The notes beneath the pieces are model-generated. The model was not told the DNA's origin. It ran no database searches and saw only the letters and a list, made by a program, of their open reading frames with translations. From Watersipora subatra (Eukaryota > Bryozoa > Gymnolaemata > Cheilostomatida > Watersiporidae), in the NCBI RefSeq assembly GCF_963576615.1, contig NC_088714.1:66233667-66297666 (forward strand): a stretch of 64,000 nt of DNA, in the 5' to 3' direction. How positions within the stretch are numbered: position 1 is the first letter of the stretch; each line of letters begins with the position of its first letter. Of this stretch, positions 31,701 to 41,544 are shown piece after piece. A program made the translations under genes and the position numbers.

Positions 31701-34700
31701 CGAGCAAAAGTGTCTGAATTATCAGAGCGTTCAAGTTATCAGAGCACTGTCACAAGTCCATGTATTTACTTATTTATTAGTAGATACATGTACATATACA
31801 ATCTATAATATAAATCAAAAGCACAAATGGCTTGTTTCAAATTAAATGCTTCTAATGTAAAGTTTAAAACGTTTTTATCAAAAAGTATAAAGATTTTTCT
31901 ATCACTTGAGATTGGTTCGTTGTTTGAGGAGATGTTATTGCCAGGACGTTTTTTAGATTGACATTGGCAAAACTTGATCGTTGTTGAAATGCTCAAAAGA
32001 AAAGACATCAGTACATATACAAACTATAATATAAAGCAAAAGCACAAATGGCTTGTTTCAAATTAAATGCTTCTAATGTAAAGTTTAAAACGTTTTTATC
32101 AAAAAGTATAGAGGTTTTTCTATCACTTGAGATTGATTCGTTGTTTGAGGTAATATTATTGCCAGGACGTTTTTTAGATTGACATTGGCAAAACTTGATC
32201 GTTGTTGAAATGCTCAAAAGAAAAGACATCTTTTTCTTTTGAGCGTTTTACCCACGATCAATTTTGCCGATTTTTCTTGAAGTTTATGCAAAGATTACCT
32301 CACTTTACCTCGCTTCCGAAAGGCGATCGCTACGCGGATGTTTGGTATAAATCAAATTTCACCAAACCTTTAGAAAAGTCGTTGACAAAAATATTTTGCC
32401 GATGGTGGTAATAACGACGCTTATGAATTACGAAAAGTTGAGGTTTACCTCTATGGCTTGGAATAAAGTGATTTTCTAAAGCGATAGCAACTGTTTCGGT
32501 AGCCGTTAGGCAAAAAACAGTTTGAATTAACAGTGTTGAGTTCGAGTTATATAGAGCCATTTATCATTACGCGGGAACGGACCAAGCAAATCCATTCGAG
32601 TTAACCATGGGTTCGATATATCCGAGGGTGAGTTATCCATGTTTCACTGTACTTACAGGACATCTAGAAGTCGTCTGCCGTAAAAAGCAGAAAGGTGTTA
32701 AGCCCCTGAACTTGGTGATGGCCGTCAAAACCGGCAACACTAATCCACAGCTACATGTCAACCTTGATTTACAAGGTCACACAATGACCTTGGAAGTGGA
32801 CACTGGAGCGGGAGACAACTTCATATCCCTGGACAACTGGAGGAAAATGGAGAGCCCTACATTCAAAACTTCAGAAGTTCATTATGAGTCCGCAACAAAA
32901 GACAAGATTGACATACTCGGAGTCTGTTTCGTCAAAACAAAGCTAGATTCACATCAACATGAGAACCAATTACATTTTGTCGTAAGCTAAATACCAAGTC
33001 TCAACCTTCTAGGAAGAAAAGGTATTCGACAACTTGGAATCTCAGTTGATGGATTAATCAACCAATGTCAATCGCAGGAGATTAAGCACTTAGCTCAAAG
33101 CAAACAGATGCAGGAAAACCGATCAACTAAAACAGTTCAATCATTACACAGTTGGAACACCATGCTATGCTTTATACTGTGGACCCAAAAGAGATAAACA
33201 GCCTAAATGGGTGGAAGCTGTTGTTATCAAAGTATTTGGCAGCAGAACAGTCAATGTTAGAGCACTACCCAGAGGACCAACCTGGAAGAGACATCTGGAA
33301 CAGCTTTGTCCTAGACATGCTTCACCAGAAGATGCCGAACCACCTGCCGAAATACCAACCACTCCAAGCAGTCTTCCACAATCACAACCATTATCTGCAG
33401 ATACGGTATCAAAACCGAAAAGACGAAATCCAAGATTACCTGAATGGCAATGAATACAACAGGGACAATCCCAGATGCTCAAAGAGACAATCTAATCGCT
33501 GAAGTCACCCATACAACTTCAAGCTAGAAGGGAGGTGTTGGGACATTACAATGGACAATCGATGCATTACATTGTGAATGAAATTGACTATGTCATTATA
33601 GTATTATACATAGCTGGTTATTTATGGAATAATTACAAATTATTTTTACTTGCTTAATGTATAATTCAAGGATAATACTTTTGCTGTAACGGCTCTCTAT
33701 ACATATATACTTGGGATGTCTTTTACCAATTCATTGTAAACTTAGTACTGGAATAAAGAACATTACAATGAGAACATAACAGTTTACTTTATAGTAGTTG
33801 TTTATATTTAATATATTAAATATTTACCATTCTCAAGATGGTCAATCTGCGCAACGATTGACTACAAATGTTGGTTTTCAACTGTTTTTTTGGTAATTTT
33901 TCTTTCTTCTGTTGTACAGGACTGAGAGTGCTGTTATTAAATTTATGAACAATTCAGGGTTCATTTTAAAGTTTCAATCGTAAAAAAAATAGCAAAATGT
34001 TGCTGCTGTACACTGGTGAACATCGATATGAAATAATTACCCGGCATAAAATTGTATTATGGGAAAAATCAACCAATCAAAATGCATCTCGTTAGCGATA
34101 AAGTTGTGATGGAGAATGTCTAGCGTTATCGCTCTAGCGCAGGTTATTGCCACGCCGCGCGATATCGTGCTAAATATCGCCTAGTGTGTTTTCACCTTCA
34201 CTCTCACAAATATCCTCTGGTTGAAACTAATGGCTATTGCTTTAGTAAGATTGTTTTTATATAAACCAACCAATCATTTGGAGAATTCAGTATACGATGG
34301 GTATATAAACAGTTCCTGCTGAACTACAGCAATTGGTGTGCTTCTGCCACCAGGTGTATAAAAACCAGCATATAATAAAGGGTCATAGTAGTGAGAGTGT
34401 CATAGTAGTGAGCGTGTCATAGTAGTGAGCGTGTCATAGTAGTGAGCGTGTCATAGTAGTGAGCGTGTCATAGCAGTGAGCGTGTCATAGTAGTGAGCGT
34501 GTCATAGTAGTGAGCGCGTCATAGTAGTGAGCGCGTCATAGTAGTGAGCGCGTCATAGTAGTGAGCGCGTCATAGTAGTGAGCGCGTCATAGTAGTGAGC
34601 GCGTCATAGTAGTGAACGCGTCATAGTAGTGAGCGCGTCATAGTAGTGAGCGCGTCATAGTAGTGAGCGCGTCATAGTAGTGAGCGCGTCATAGTAGTGA

Positions 34701-37700
34701 GCGCGTCATAGTAGTGAGCGCGTCATAGTAGTGAGCGCGTCATAGTAGTGAGCGCGTCATAGTAGTGAGCGCGTCATAGTAGTGAGCGCGTCATAGTAGT
34801 GAGCGCGTCATAGTAGTGGGCGCGTCATAGTAGTGGGCGCGTCATAGCAGTGGGCGCGTCGTAGTAGTGGGCGCGTCGTAGTAGTGGGAGCGTCGTAGTA
34901 GTGGGCGTGTCGTAGTAGTGGGCGTGTCGTAGTAGTGGGCGTGTCGTAGTAGTGGGCGTGTCGTAGTAGTGGGCGTGTCGTAGTAGTGGGAGTGTCGTAG
35001 TAGTGAGAGTGTGATAGTAGTGAGAGTGTGATAGTAGTGAGAGTATCATAGTAGTGAGAGTGTGATAGTAGTGGGAGTATCATAGTAGTGGGAGTATCAT
35101 AGTAGTGGGAGTATCATAGTAGTGGGAGTATCATAGTAGTGAGAGTATCTTAGTAGTGAGAGTATCATAGTAGTGAGAGTATTATAGTAGTGAGAGTGTT
35201 ATAGTAGTGAGAGTGTGATAGTAGTGAGAGTGTGATAGTAGTGAGAGTATCATAGTAGTGAGAGTATCATAGTAGTGAGAGTATCATAGTAGTGAGAGTG
35301 TGATAGTAGTGGGAGTATCATAGTAGTGGGAGTATCATAGTAGTCGGAGTGTCATAGTAGTGGGAGTATCATAGTAGTGGGAGTATCATAGTAGTGTGAG
35401 TATCTTAGTAGTGGGAGTATCGTAGTAGTGGGAGTATCTTAGTAGTGAAAGTATCATAGTAGTGGGAGTATCATAGTAGTGGGAGTATCATAGTAGTGAG
35501 AGTGTGATAGTATCTAGATAATAGTTGGTCTGTTCTCCAGATACTCCTATTGTGTGCAGCTGTTATGATTTATTCCATAGATCTATCTGCCTCATTGCTG
35601 GCAGCTGTTTCCTTTACTGCTAATGTGTGGAGTCAGTTGGATTTATTCCATAGATGTATTGACTTATTCTGTAGATGTACCGGCTGCTCTGTGGTATGAA
35701 CCTGCCAATAAAAATGAACCATTTTAAACCATGGACTCTAAGCAAAGGGCATGTGATGGCAGCCTTCAGGCACCAGGTACTTTATCACAAACTACTCCAC
35801 TTCCCACAGACCCACAATGAAGGAGACAATTTTCCAACAGATTAATGTTTCAGGGTTTCATAGCACTTTTACATTGAAACTCTGGTTGTTAACAGGGAAT
35901 AATTATAGACAGTCAGGAGAGCATAACACTTCCTCAAGAACCGATCACGAATGAGCACAACGAACAAGTGCCTTTTGAAGTAAAAGTCACTGTGAGTATT
36001 TCTAAAGCATTTCTACAGGTTCCTCCGTTATAGTTTTAATATGAATGACTTGTTGAAGGTGTGCTAGTTAGTTGTGTGCTAGGTGTTGTCTCCCTCGTTA
36101 AATGTTTTTGTATTGGCACAGTTTACCTTGCCAAGTAAGTTTACTTCGACTTACAGTTGACTGCAACCGCAGTTTCCACAGTTGACTGCAACCAGTCGTA
36201 CAGTTTACTGGCTACAACCAGTTATACACTTTACTGACTACAACCAGTTATACAGTTTATTGACTACAACCAGTCTACAGTTTATTGACTACAACCAGTC
36301 GTACAGTTTATTGACTACAATCAATTATACAGTTTACTGACTACAACCGGTTATACAGTTTATTGACTACAACCAGTTATACAGTTTATTGACTACAACC
36401 AGTCGTACAGTTTACTGACGACAACCAGTTATACAGTTTATTGACTACAACCAGTCGTACAGTTTATTGACTACAACCAGTTATACAGTTTATTGACTAC
36501 AACCAGTCGTACAGTTTACTGACTACAACCAGTTATACAGTTTATTGACTACAACCAGTCGTACAGTTTATTGACTACAACCAGTTATACAGTTTATTGA
36601 CTACAACCAGTCGTACAGTTTACTGACTACAACCAGTTATACAGTTTATTGACTACAACCAGTCGTTCAGTTTATTGACTACAACCAGTCGTAGTTTACT
36701 GACTACAACCAGTTGTACAGTTTATTGACTACAACCAGTTATACAGTTTATTGACTACAACCAGTCGTACAGTTTACTGACTACAACCAGTTATACAGTT
36801 TATTGACTACAACCAGTCGTTCAGTTTATGGACTACAACCAGTCGTAGTTTACTGACTACAACCAGTTATACAGTTTATTGACTACAACCAGTCGTACAG
36901 TTTATTGACTACAACCAGTTATACAGTTTATTGACTACAACCAGTCGTACAGTTTACTGACTACAATCAATTATACAGTTTACTGACTACAACCGGTTAT
37001 ACAGTTTATTGACTACAACCAGTTATACAGTTTATTGACTACAACCAGTCGTACAGTTTACTGACTACAACCAGTTATACAGTTTATTGACTACAACCAG
37101 TCGTACAGTTTATTGACTACAACCAGTTATACAGTTTATTGACTACAACCAGTCGTACAGTTTACTGACTACAACCAGTTATACAGTTTATTGACTACAA
37201 CCAGTCGTTCAGTTTATTGACTACAACCAGTCGTAGTTTACTGACTACAACCAGTTGTACAGTTTATTGACTACAACCGGTTATACAGTTTAGTGACTAC
37301 AACCGGTCATTCAGTTTATTGACTACAACCGGTCGTACAGTTTATTGACTACAACCAGTTATACAGTTTATTGACTACAACCAGTCGTACAGTTTACTGA
37401 CTACAACCAGTCTTGCAGCCAGATGGTTTTTGTTAGCCTAAAGTACATCTTAACAATGCGGATGTCTACCCATTGTTAATGCTGCCTATGCAATCTATAA
37501 ACCCATGTACCTGTATATATGAATTGCAGTGTTTGTCTTTTTGTTAAACCCTGTGTCCAGTTATAGCAACTAAAATTGAGCAATGAATAATCTGCACGGC
37601 ACTGGATTTGATCATGAGACCTCCAGATCAAGAGGTGCCGAACTTAACCATAAAGCTACACGGTATACGGTGGATTCAAAGGTGTTGCATTGGTTAAGAT

Positions 37701-39313
37701 ACTCACGCTTGAAGCGCTTGCTTGTGGTTAATCACTAGCACTGTTCACCGCTACGCGTAACGATTGTTAAGCTGGCCCAAAACGCGAGTATTGTTTTAAT
37801 AAAGATTTTAGTAAAAACCTAGTGTTGCAGGTAAGTTACTGTAATTCATCAAATAATTATTCTATTACCAGTGCAACACCGGGCATTCGGTTGGTACAAG
37901 TCTGTAGTATTATATTACCAGTGCAACACCTGGCATTCGGTTGGTACAAGTCTGTAGTATTATATTACCAGTGCAACACCTGGCATTCGGTTGGTACAAG
38001 TGTGTAGTATTATAATACCACACCGTGCAAATCCGGGAATTCAGAAATTGGTACAAGTGTGTAGTATTCTATTACCAGTGCAACGCCGGGCATTCGGTTG
38101 GTACAAGTGTGTAGTATTCTATTACCAGTGCAACGCCGGGCATTCGGTTGGTACAAGTGTGTAGTATTATATTACCAGTGCAACGCTGGGCATTTGGTTG
38201 GTACAAGTCTGTAGTATTCTATTACCAGTGCAACGCTGGGCATTTGGTTGGTACAAGTCTGTAGTATTCTATTACCAGTGCAACGCTGGGCATTTGGTTG
38301 GTACAAATGTGTAGTATTCTATTACCAGTGCAACGCCGGGCATTCGGTTGGTACAAGTCTGTAGTATTCTATTACCAGTGCAACTCTGGGCATTTGGTTG
38401 GTACAAGTCTGTAGTATTCTATTACCAGTGCAACGCTGGGCATTCGGTTGGTACAAGTGTGTAGACTATAGAGTGTAACATTAAAAAATGGGCTCTTTTC
38501 ATATTTTTAATGCAACTGACCATGCAATATTTTGTATGCGCTGTTGTAATATTTACGCAATTTTGTTGAAGAAAAAAACCAAAAATTTTAGTAAAATGAG
38601 ACTTTGCTGACCTTTGAACTGTAGCCGTGTAAAGTTGCTCATGTTGATTAGCGATGACAGAAATAGACTTGCGGTCATATTCCAAGCGATGACAGAAATA
38701 GACTTGCGGTCGTATTCCAATGATTAAGTAGAAGGACAATACACTGATAATTATATTAGTGGTAAAGTCTGCTTTCATAGCCAATATAAGACTACATGGT
38801 TGAAGAAAGTTCAACAGAATCTCTGGACAAACGACAGTGTAACAGAATACATTGCACATAATATTAAGTCTTGTTAATTATCTGTTTAGACAGTCAGCTG
38901 TGTAACAATGACAATAATATGCTGCTTGTCATCGACCTGCGCTTATGCTCATTGGCAAACTTACATGTACTTAGCTATTATAAAATGCTTTACAAAGAAG
39001 TTACTCTTGCTACCAGTATAGTCTCTTGTCCTTTGATGGCTAAGTACCACTCATCTGTGTCCAGTATTTAGTTAGAGTCATAGACTTTGTGTTAAGTGCA
39101 AGTGACAGAGGATGTACTGAATAGGTTTCTGCATAGGTGAATGGACTGGATGTGGCAACTGTGACTTGCTACAAGCAACCTTACACAACTAACCCTGACA
39201 GGGAAGGAGAGTTGCCAGCCTCGCTCTCTCTCCCTCTGCATAGACCTAAGGAAGAGGTTGCTGAGGAACTGAAGGCTGAGGGGTTGTATTACGGCACAAC
39301 TGACACGGTCTAG
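25683..39313 (+). CDS. MRPL9: Mitochondrial ribosomal protein bL9m (MRPL9), complete, 6 exons
   Basis: bL9m is a component of the large subunit of the mitochondrial ribosome. Exons: 25683-25745, 25911-26076, 28739-28896, 35675-35776, 35896-35991, 39137-39313. All phases agree, giving about 253 residues against about 267 in human. Visible family signature: VILRRVNPLPL, the bL9 fold stretch LGARGQVVMVDR, then YPTGAALYASPQN, KPWTLSKGHVMAAFRHQ, ITLPQEPIT and VPFEVKVTVNGLDVATVTC. The first exon (MASRSPGALLISRFLQF) is Arg/Ser/Leu-rich without acids, fitting a mitochondrial presequence. The 6.8-kb intron 3 and 3.1-kb intron 5 carry minisatellites and nested transposons. The gene is divergent from COQ8 about 7 kb away. 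Confidence 0.92.
25911..26076 (+). CDS. MRPL9: MRPL9 exon 2
   Basis: Acceptor TATGTACAG, donor CA-GTAAGT. Encodes TKVILRRVNPLPLHRMDASV and later YVTRRPEIECILTTHVD, the start of the L9 fold. Confidence 0.9.
27498..28364. mobile_element. TTAA-flanked MITE, 867 bp, in MRPL9 intron 2
   Basis: Termini are ATGTTGACTTGCAACAAAAT and ATTTTGTTGCATGTCAACTT, flanked by TTAA at 27494-27497 and 28365-28368. It is similar over its whole length to 13761-14639. Long imperfect inverted arms include CCATGTCTTACTCTGTTGT and its complement. Confidence 0.92.
28739..28896 (+). CDS. MRPL9: MRPL9 exon 3
   Basis: Acceptor TTTGACTTCAG, donor CAG-GTTATT. Encodes LGARGQVVMVDRMLFRQYLY and PTGAALYASPQNLAEL, the most diagnostic bL9 segment. 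Confidence 0.95.
29617..30175. repeat. 17-bp minisatellite in MRPL9 intron 3
   Basis: About 30 copies of GATTAGTTCAACATAGT with variants (CGACAGAGT, TTGACAAAGT). Confidence 0.93.
30549..30803 (+). repeat. 5' LTR
   Basis: 255 bp, TG...CA ends. It differs from the 3' LTR by a small indel near the start and a modest number of substitutions, so the insertion is not recent. Confidence 0.93.
30875..31664 (+). pseudogene. Broken gag with CCHC zinc knuckle
   Basis: A Gln/Glu-rich stretch (about 30890-31010) and a capsid-like segment are interrupted by stop codons. One is a TGA at about 31292. The downstream part is open and carries a CCHC knuckle (CYQCGKSNHKSTEC). A second knuckle begins with CNYC and is cut by the MITE at 31667. 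Confidence 0.85.
31667..32649. mobile_element. Pogo-like MITE inserted in gag, 983 bp
   Basis: Termini are CAGTGAAACTCGGATAACTC and GAGTTATCCATGTTTCACTG, with TA duplicated at 31665-31666 and 32650-32651. It contains a tandem pair of 221-bp segments (about 31785-32229). No transposase is present. Confidence 0.9.
31785..32229. repeat. 221-bp direct duplication inside the pogo-like MITE
   Basis: Two nearly identical copies share GGCTTGTTTCAAATTAAATG and end GCTCAAAAGAAAAGACATC. They are offset by exactly 221 bp. Confidence 0.93.
32652..33060 (+). pseudogene. Retrotransposon protease segment
   Basis: Starts with the end of the second gag knuckle (the His and last Cys), then an aspartic-protease-like region with the catalytic DTGAGDNF. 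An in-frame stop follows at about 32990, before a conserved-looking NLLGR stretch. Confidence 0.85.
33145..33453 (+). pseudogene. Integrase C-terminal remnant
   Basis: Contains WVEAVVIKVFGSRTVNVRAL and PRGPTWKRHLEQLCP, a pattern typical of the C-terminal tail of gypsy integrases, then a Pro-rich tail ending in a stop. The catalytic core is missing. Confidence 0.82.
33536..33781 (+). repeat. 3' LTR
   Basis: 246 bp, begins TGTTGGGACATTACAATGG and ends GAGAACATAACA. Immediately preceded by a purine tract. Confidence 0.93.
34380..35512. repeat. 17-bp minisatellite with a CpG-rich homogenised block
   Basis: About 66 copies of CATAGTAGTGAGCGTGT-type units. Between about 34513 and 34860 some twenty units carry the GAGCGCGTC variant almost without change. 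Further right, units become AT-richer (GAGAGTATC). The array lies in MRPL9 intron 3, upstream of exon 4. Confidence 0.96.
35675..35776 (+). CDS. MRPL9: MRPL9 exon 4
   Basis: Acceptor ATTCTGTAG, donor CAG-GTACTT. Encodes LPIKMNHFKPWTLSKGHVMA-AFRHQ, matching the W-T-L, H-V, A-F-R pattern of bL9m. It follows a 1.1-kb minisatellite by about 160 bp. Confidence 0.88.
35896..35991 (+). CDS. MRPL9: MRPL9 exon 5
   Basis: 32 codons in phase 0: GIIIDSQESITLPQEPITNE and VPFEVKVT. Acceptor TTAACAG, donor ACT-GTGAGT. Confidence 0.9.
36130..37425. repeat. 26-bp minisatellite in MRPL9 intron 5
   Basis: About 48 copies of TTTATTGACTACAACCAGTTATACAG-type units. Variant order repeats over about 650 bp, suggesting a block duplication. 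Each unit has TTACTGAC/TTATTGAC (branch-point-like) and CCAG/ACAG. Confidence 0.95.
37592..37665 (-). repeat. tRNA-like sequence, probable SINE head
   Basis: On the minus strand GTGTAGCTTTATGGTTAAGTTC resembles an A box. CTTGATCTGGAGGTCTCATG is anticodon-arm-like, and GATCAAATCC resembles a B box. It does not fold as a good tRNA, so a tRNA-derived SINE remnant is likelier. Confidence 0.5.
37840..38465. repeat. 50-bp minisatellite in MRPL9 intron 5
   Basis: About 12 copies of ATTACCAGTGCAACGCCGGG-CATTCGGTTGGTACAAGTCT-GTAGTATTCT. The first copies are the most diverged. Confidence 0.95.
38466..39136. other. Rest of MRPL9 intron 5, no other gene
   Basis: A minus-strand ORF of 145 codons (38422-38859) has no family likeness. 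A 28-bp direct repeat (GCGATGACAGAAATAGACTT) occurs at about 38651-38720. Confidence 0.5.
39137..39313 (+). CDS. MRPL9: MRPL9 exon 6 (terminal)
   Basis: Acceptor CTGCATAG. Encodes VNGLDVATVTCYKQPYTTNP and ends GLYYGTTDTV then TAG. Confidence 0.92.
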   Translation: MNGLDVATVTCYKQPYTTNPDREGELPASLSLPLHRPKEEVAEELKAEGLYYGTTDTV

Positions 39314-39964
39314 TGGCTCATGTAGTTGTGTCAAGTGGCCGGGTTAACAATAGCTCTGTCTCCAGCTATTTTTAGTACTATAAGTTGGCGAGCTTTCAAT
39401 TGAAAGATGTAAACAATATGGCTTGTGCTTTTACATACATGTATATACATAAAGGGCAAGTCATTGAGTTGAATAAGTACTTGCTGTATGTTACTTTCCT
39501 TTCAAATGTCTCTCCTACGTTTTGGAATAATTTTGAGCTCGTGACTAACTCACATGATTCTGTTTACTTGCTAGAGCATGTTTTCTCGCTTGCGGAAAAA
39601 ATCCAACTAAATGTGATAGAAGTTTTGTTTCAGCTTCCTCCAGTGGCAACGAGAACCAAAGAAATTCATATCTAGAGAGCTAATTTGGAATGCGAATTTC
39701 TGTGAGAAATATTCACTAGGTTGACTTACTAAATGGGTGAGCCTGCCGTTGTCTGCTGTCTTGAAAGGCAAGATACTCTGTAGAAATTCAAGAGATATAT
39801 AGAAGGCAGCACATCTTCATAAGTTATGTTGCATTTCCATGAAAGGTCTCAGTTTAGCTCTAAATGCATTGACTTCAGCTTGCTCATCAATTTGTAATAT
39901 ACTGTAGTTACATAGTTAACAAGTCAAGAAGCCTCTAAAATATGGTATAAGTACAGAAGACTGT
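39314..39964. other. Region after MRPL9 stop, 3' UTR and intergenic
   Basis: No AATAAA is close to the stop. The ORF at 39385-39675 (96 codons) shows no recognisable domain and is not accepted as a gene. Confidence 0.4.
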
Positions 39965-40800
39965 GTCTATAGTCTATACTCAGAGAGTACAAGTATACAA
40001 TAGTGTGTCTATACTCAGAGAATACAAGTATACAATAATGTGTCTATACTCAGAGAGTACAAGTATACAATAATGTGTCTATACTCAGAGAGTACAAGTA
40101 TACAATAATGTGTCTATACTCAGAGAGTACAAGTATACAATAGTGTGTCTATACTCAGAGAGTACAAGTATACAATAATGTGTCTATACTCAGAGAGTAC
40201 AAGTATACAATAGTGTGTCTATACTCAGAGAATACAAGTATACAATAATGTGTCTATACTCAGAGAGTACAAGTATACAATAGTGTGTCTATACTCAGAG
40301 AGTACAAGTATACAATAATGTGTCTATACTCAGAGAGTACAAGTATACAATAGTGTGTCTATACTCAGAGAGTACAAGTATACAATAATGTGTCTATACT
40401 CAGAGAGTACAAGTATACAATAGTGTGTCTATACTCAGAGAGTACAAGTATACAATAATGTGTCTATACTCAGAGAGTACAAGTATACAATAGTGTGTCT
40501 ATACTCAGAGAGTACAAGTATACAATAGTGTGTCTATACTCAGAGAATACAAGTATACAATAGTGTGTCTATACTCAGAGAGTACAAGTATACAATAATG
40601 TGTCTATACTCAGAGAGTACAAGTATACAATAATGTCTCTGTACACAGAGAGTACAAGTATGCAATGTGGCTATACTCGGAGAATGCGAAGATACGACAA
40701 TGTCTCTACACTCACGATATACCATGTGACTACACCTGAGGAATATCAAGGTGTAACAATATGTTTACACTTGGAGAATAAAAGTATACAGTGTCTATAA
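39965..40800. repeat. 35-bp minisatellite
   Basis: About 19 regular copies of TGTGTCTATACTCAGAGAGT-ACAAGTATACAATAA alternate between AATAA and AATAG versions, followed by degenerate copies to about 40800. Confidence 0.94.
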
Positions 40801-41544
40801 TCGGAGAAGTTGTTCTTATACCATATCATCGAATGTCTTCAAACCGATCCCATCATTAAACATAAATAGGAACACACGTTTTAGCTAAGGTGGTTTGGGT
40901 CTGTGTATCCGTTAATGCATCAGCAACAATTCTACATCTGTTTCAACTGGCTAGGTCTGCTCTCTATCCATAGCACTGTAACGTATTTCCATCAACACAA
41001 TCTCTCATGCGCCAGCTAGAATTTATAATTTTACATGTTTTTAATTTATAATGCTGCGAAAGAGCAATCGTAAACTAATCTGAGGCAACTTTGAAATTCA
41101 TAAGCCGCATTAATAGGTTGGCTAATAGTGCTGGCAGGCATGACTAACGGGAGTTTACAGTTTCCTAACGCGTTCAATAAAACAACTCACTTTCTGATTG
41201 CTATAATGATTACACCATGACACGCTGGTCTTATTGATCATATGATGAATGGGGTACAATGTTCCTTACTCGCATGAGTGACACACTTAATTGTGCGTAA
41301 ACACCCTGATAAGTAGCGTTTCACTAAATACTCATTATACTTGTTAATAAAGTCTTGATACTATAAATTCATGTAGAACCACAAATTTATAATGTAAATA
41401 GAGTGTTGGTAAAGAGATTTCTCTTCTTGAACTATTGACATGCTTGTCTGACAGCCATAGTTACATGAACAAATCACATCAACAGTTGAGAGGATGTCAG
41501 TTCGTGATATGTGTGGCCTTGAATTACACAATCAGGTTATACAC
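40801..41544. other. No gene seen between two arrays
   Basis: AT-rich unique-looking sequence without recognisable exon or transposon ends. Confidence 0.45.

Larger units (their letters stand above)
30549..33781 (+). mobile_element. Defective Ty3/gypsy-type LTR retrotransposon, 3.2 kb
   Basis: Two LTRs (30549-30803 and 33536-33781) are flanked by the 5-bp target duplication GTTTA (30544-30548, 33782-33786). A primer-binding-like TTGGCGACAAGGAC follows the 5' LTR, and a purine tract AGAAGGGAGG precedes the 3' LTR. The interior keeps broken gag, an aspartic-protease segment and the end of integrase. Reverse transcriptase, RNase H and the integrase core are absent. A pogo-like MITE (31667-32649) interrupts gag. 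The element cannot be autonomous. Confidence 0.95.
30253..34191. mobile_element. MITE-like element (AAACACACTAGGCGAT ends), host of nested insertions
   Basis: AAACACACTAGGCGAT at 30253 is mirrored by ATATCGCCTAGTGTGTTT ending at 34191. The interior beyond the LTR element is about 700 bp, AT-rich, with CG-containing subterminal sequence. Boundaries beyond the matching core and the target duplication were not resolved. Confidence 0.65.

Noticed and set aside
34808..35083. Thr/Tyr/Leu-rich repetitive ORFs on minus
   Set aside because: They come from the 17-bp array, where 3 x 17 bp gives a 17-residue periodic artefact.
38422..38859. 145-codon minus-strand ORF
   Set aside because: Lies in MRPL9 intron 5, partly over a minisatellite, with no domain or splice context.
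39385..39675. 96-codon ORF after the MRPL9 stop
   Set aside because: No recognisable family; probably a chance frame in the 3' UTR or intergenic DNA.
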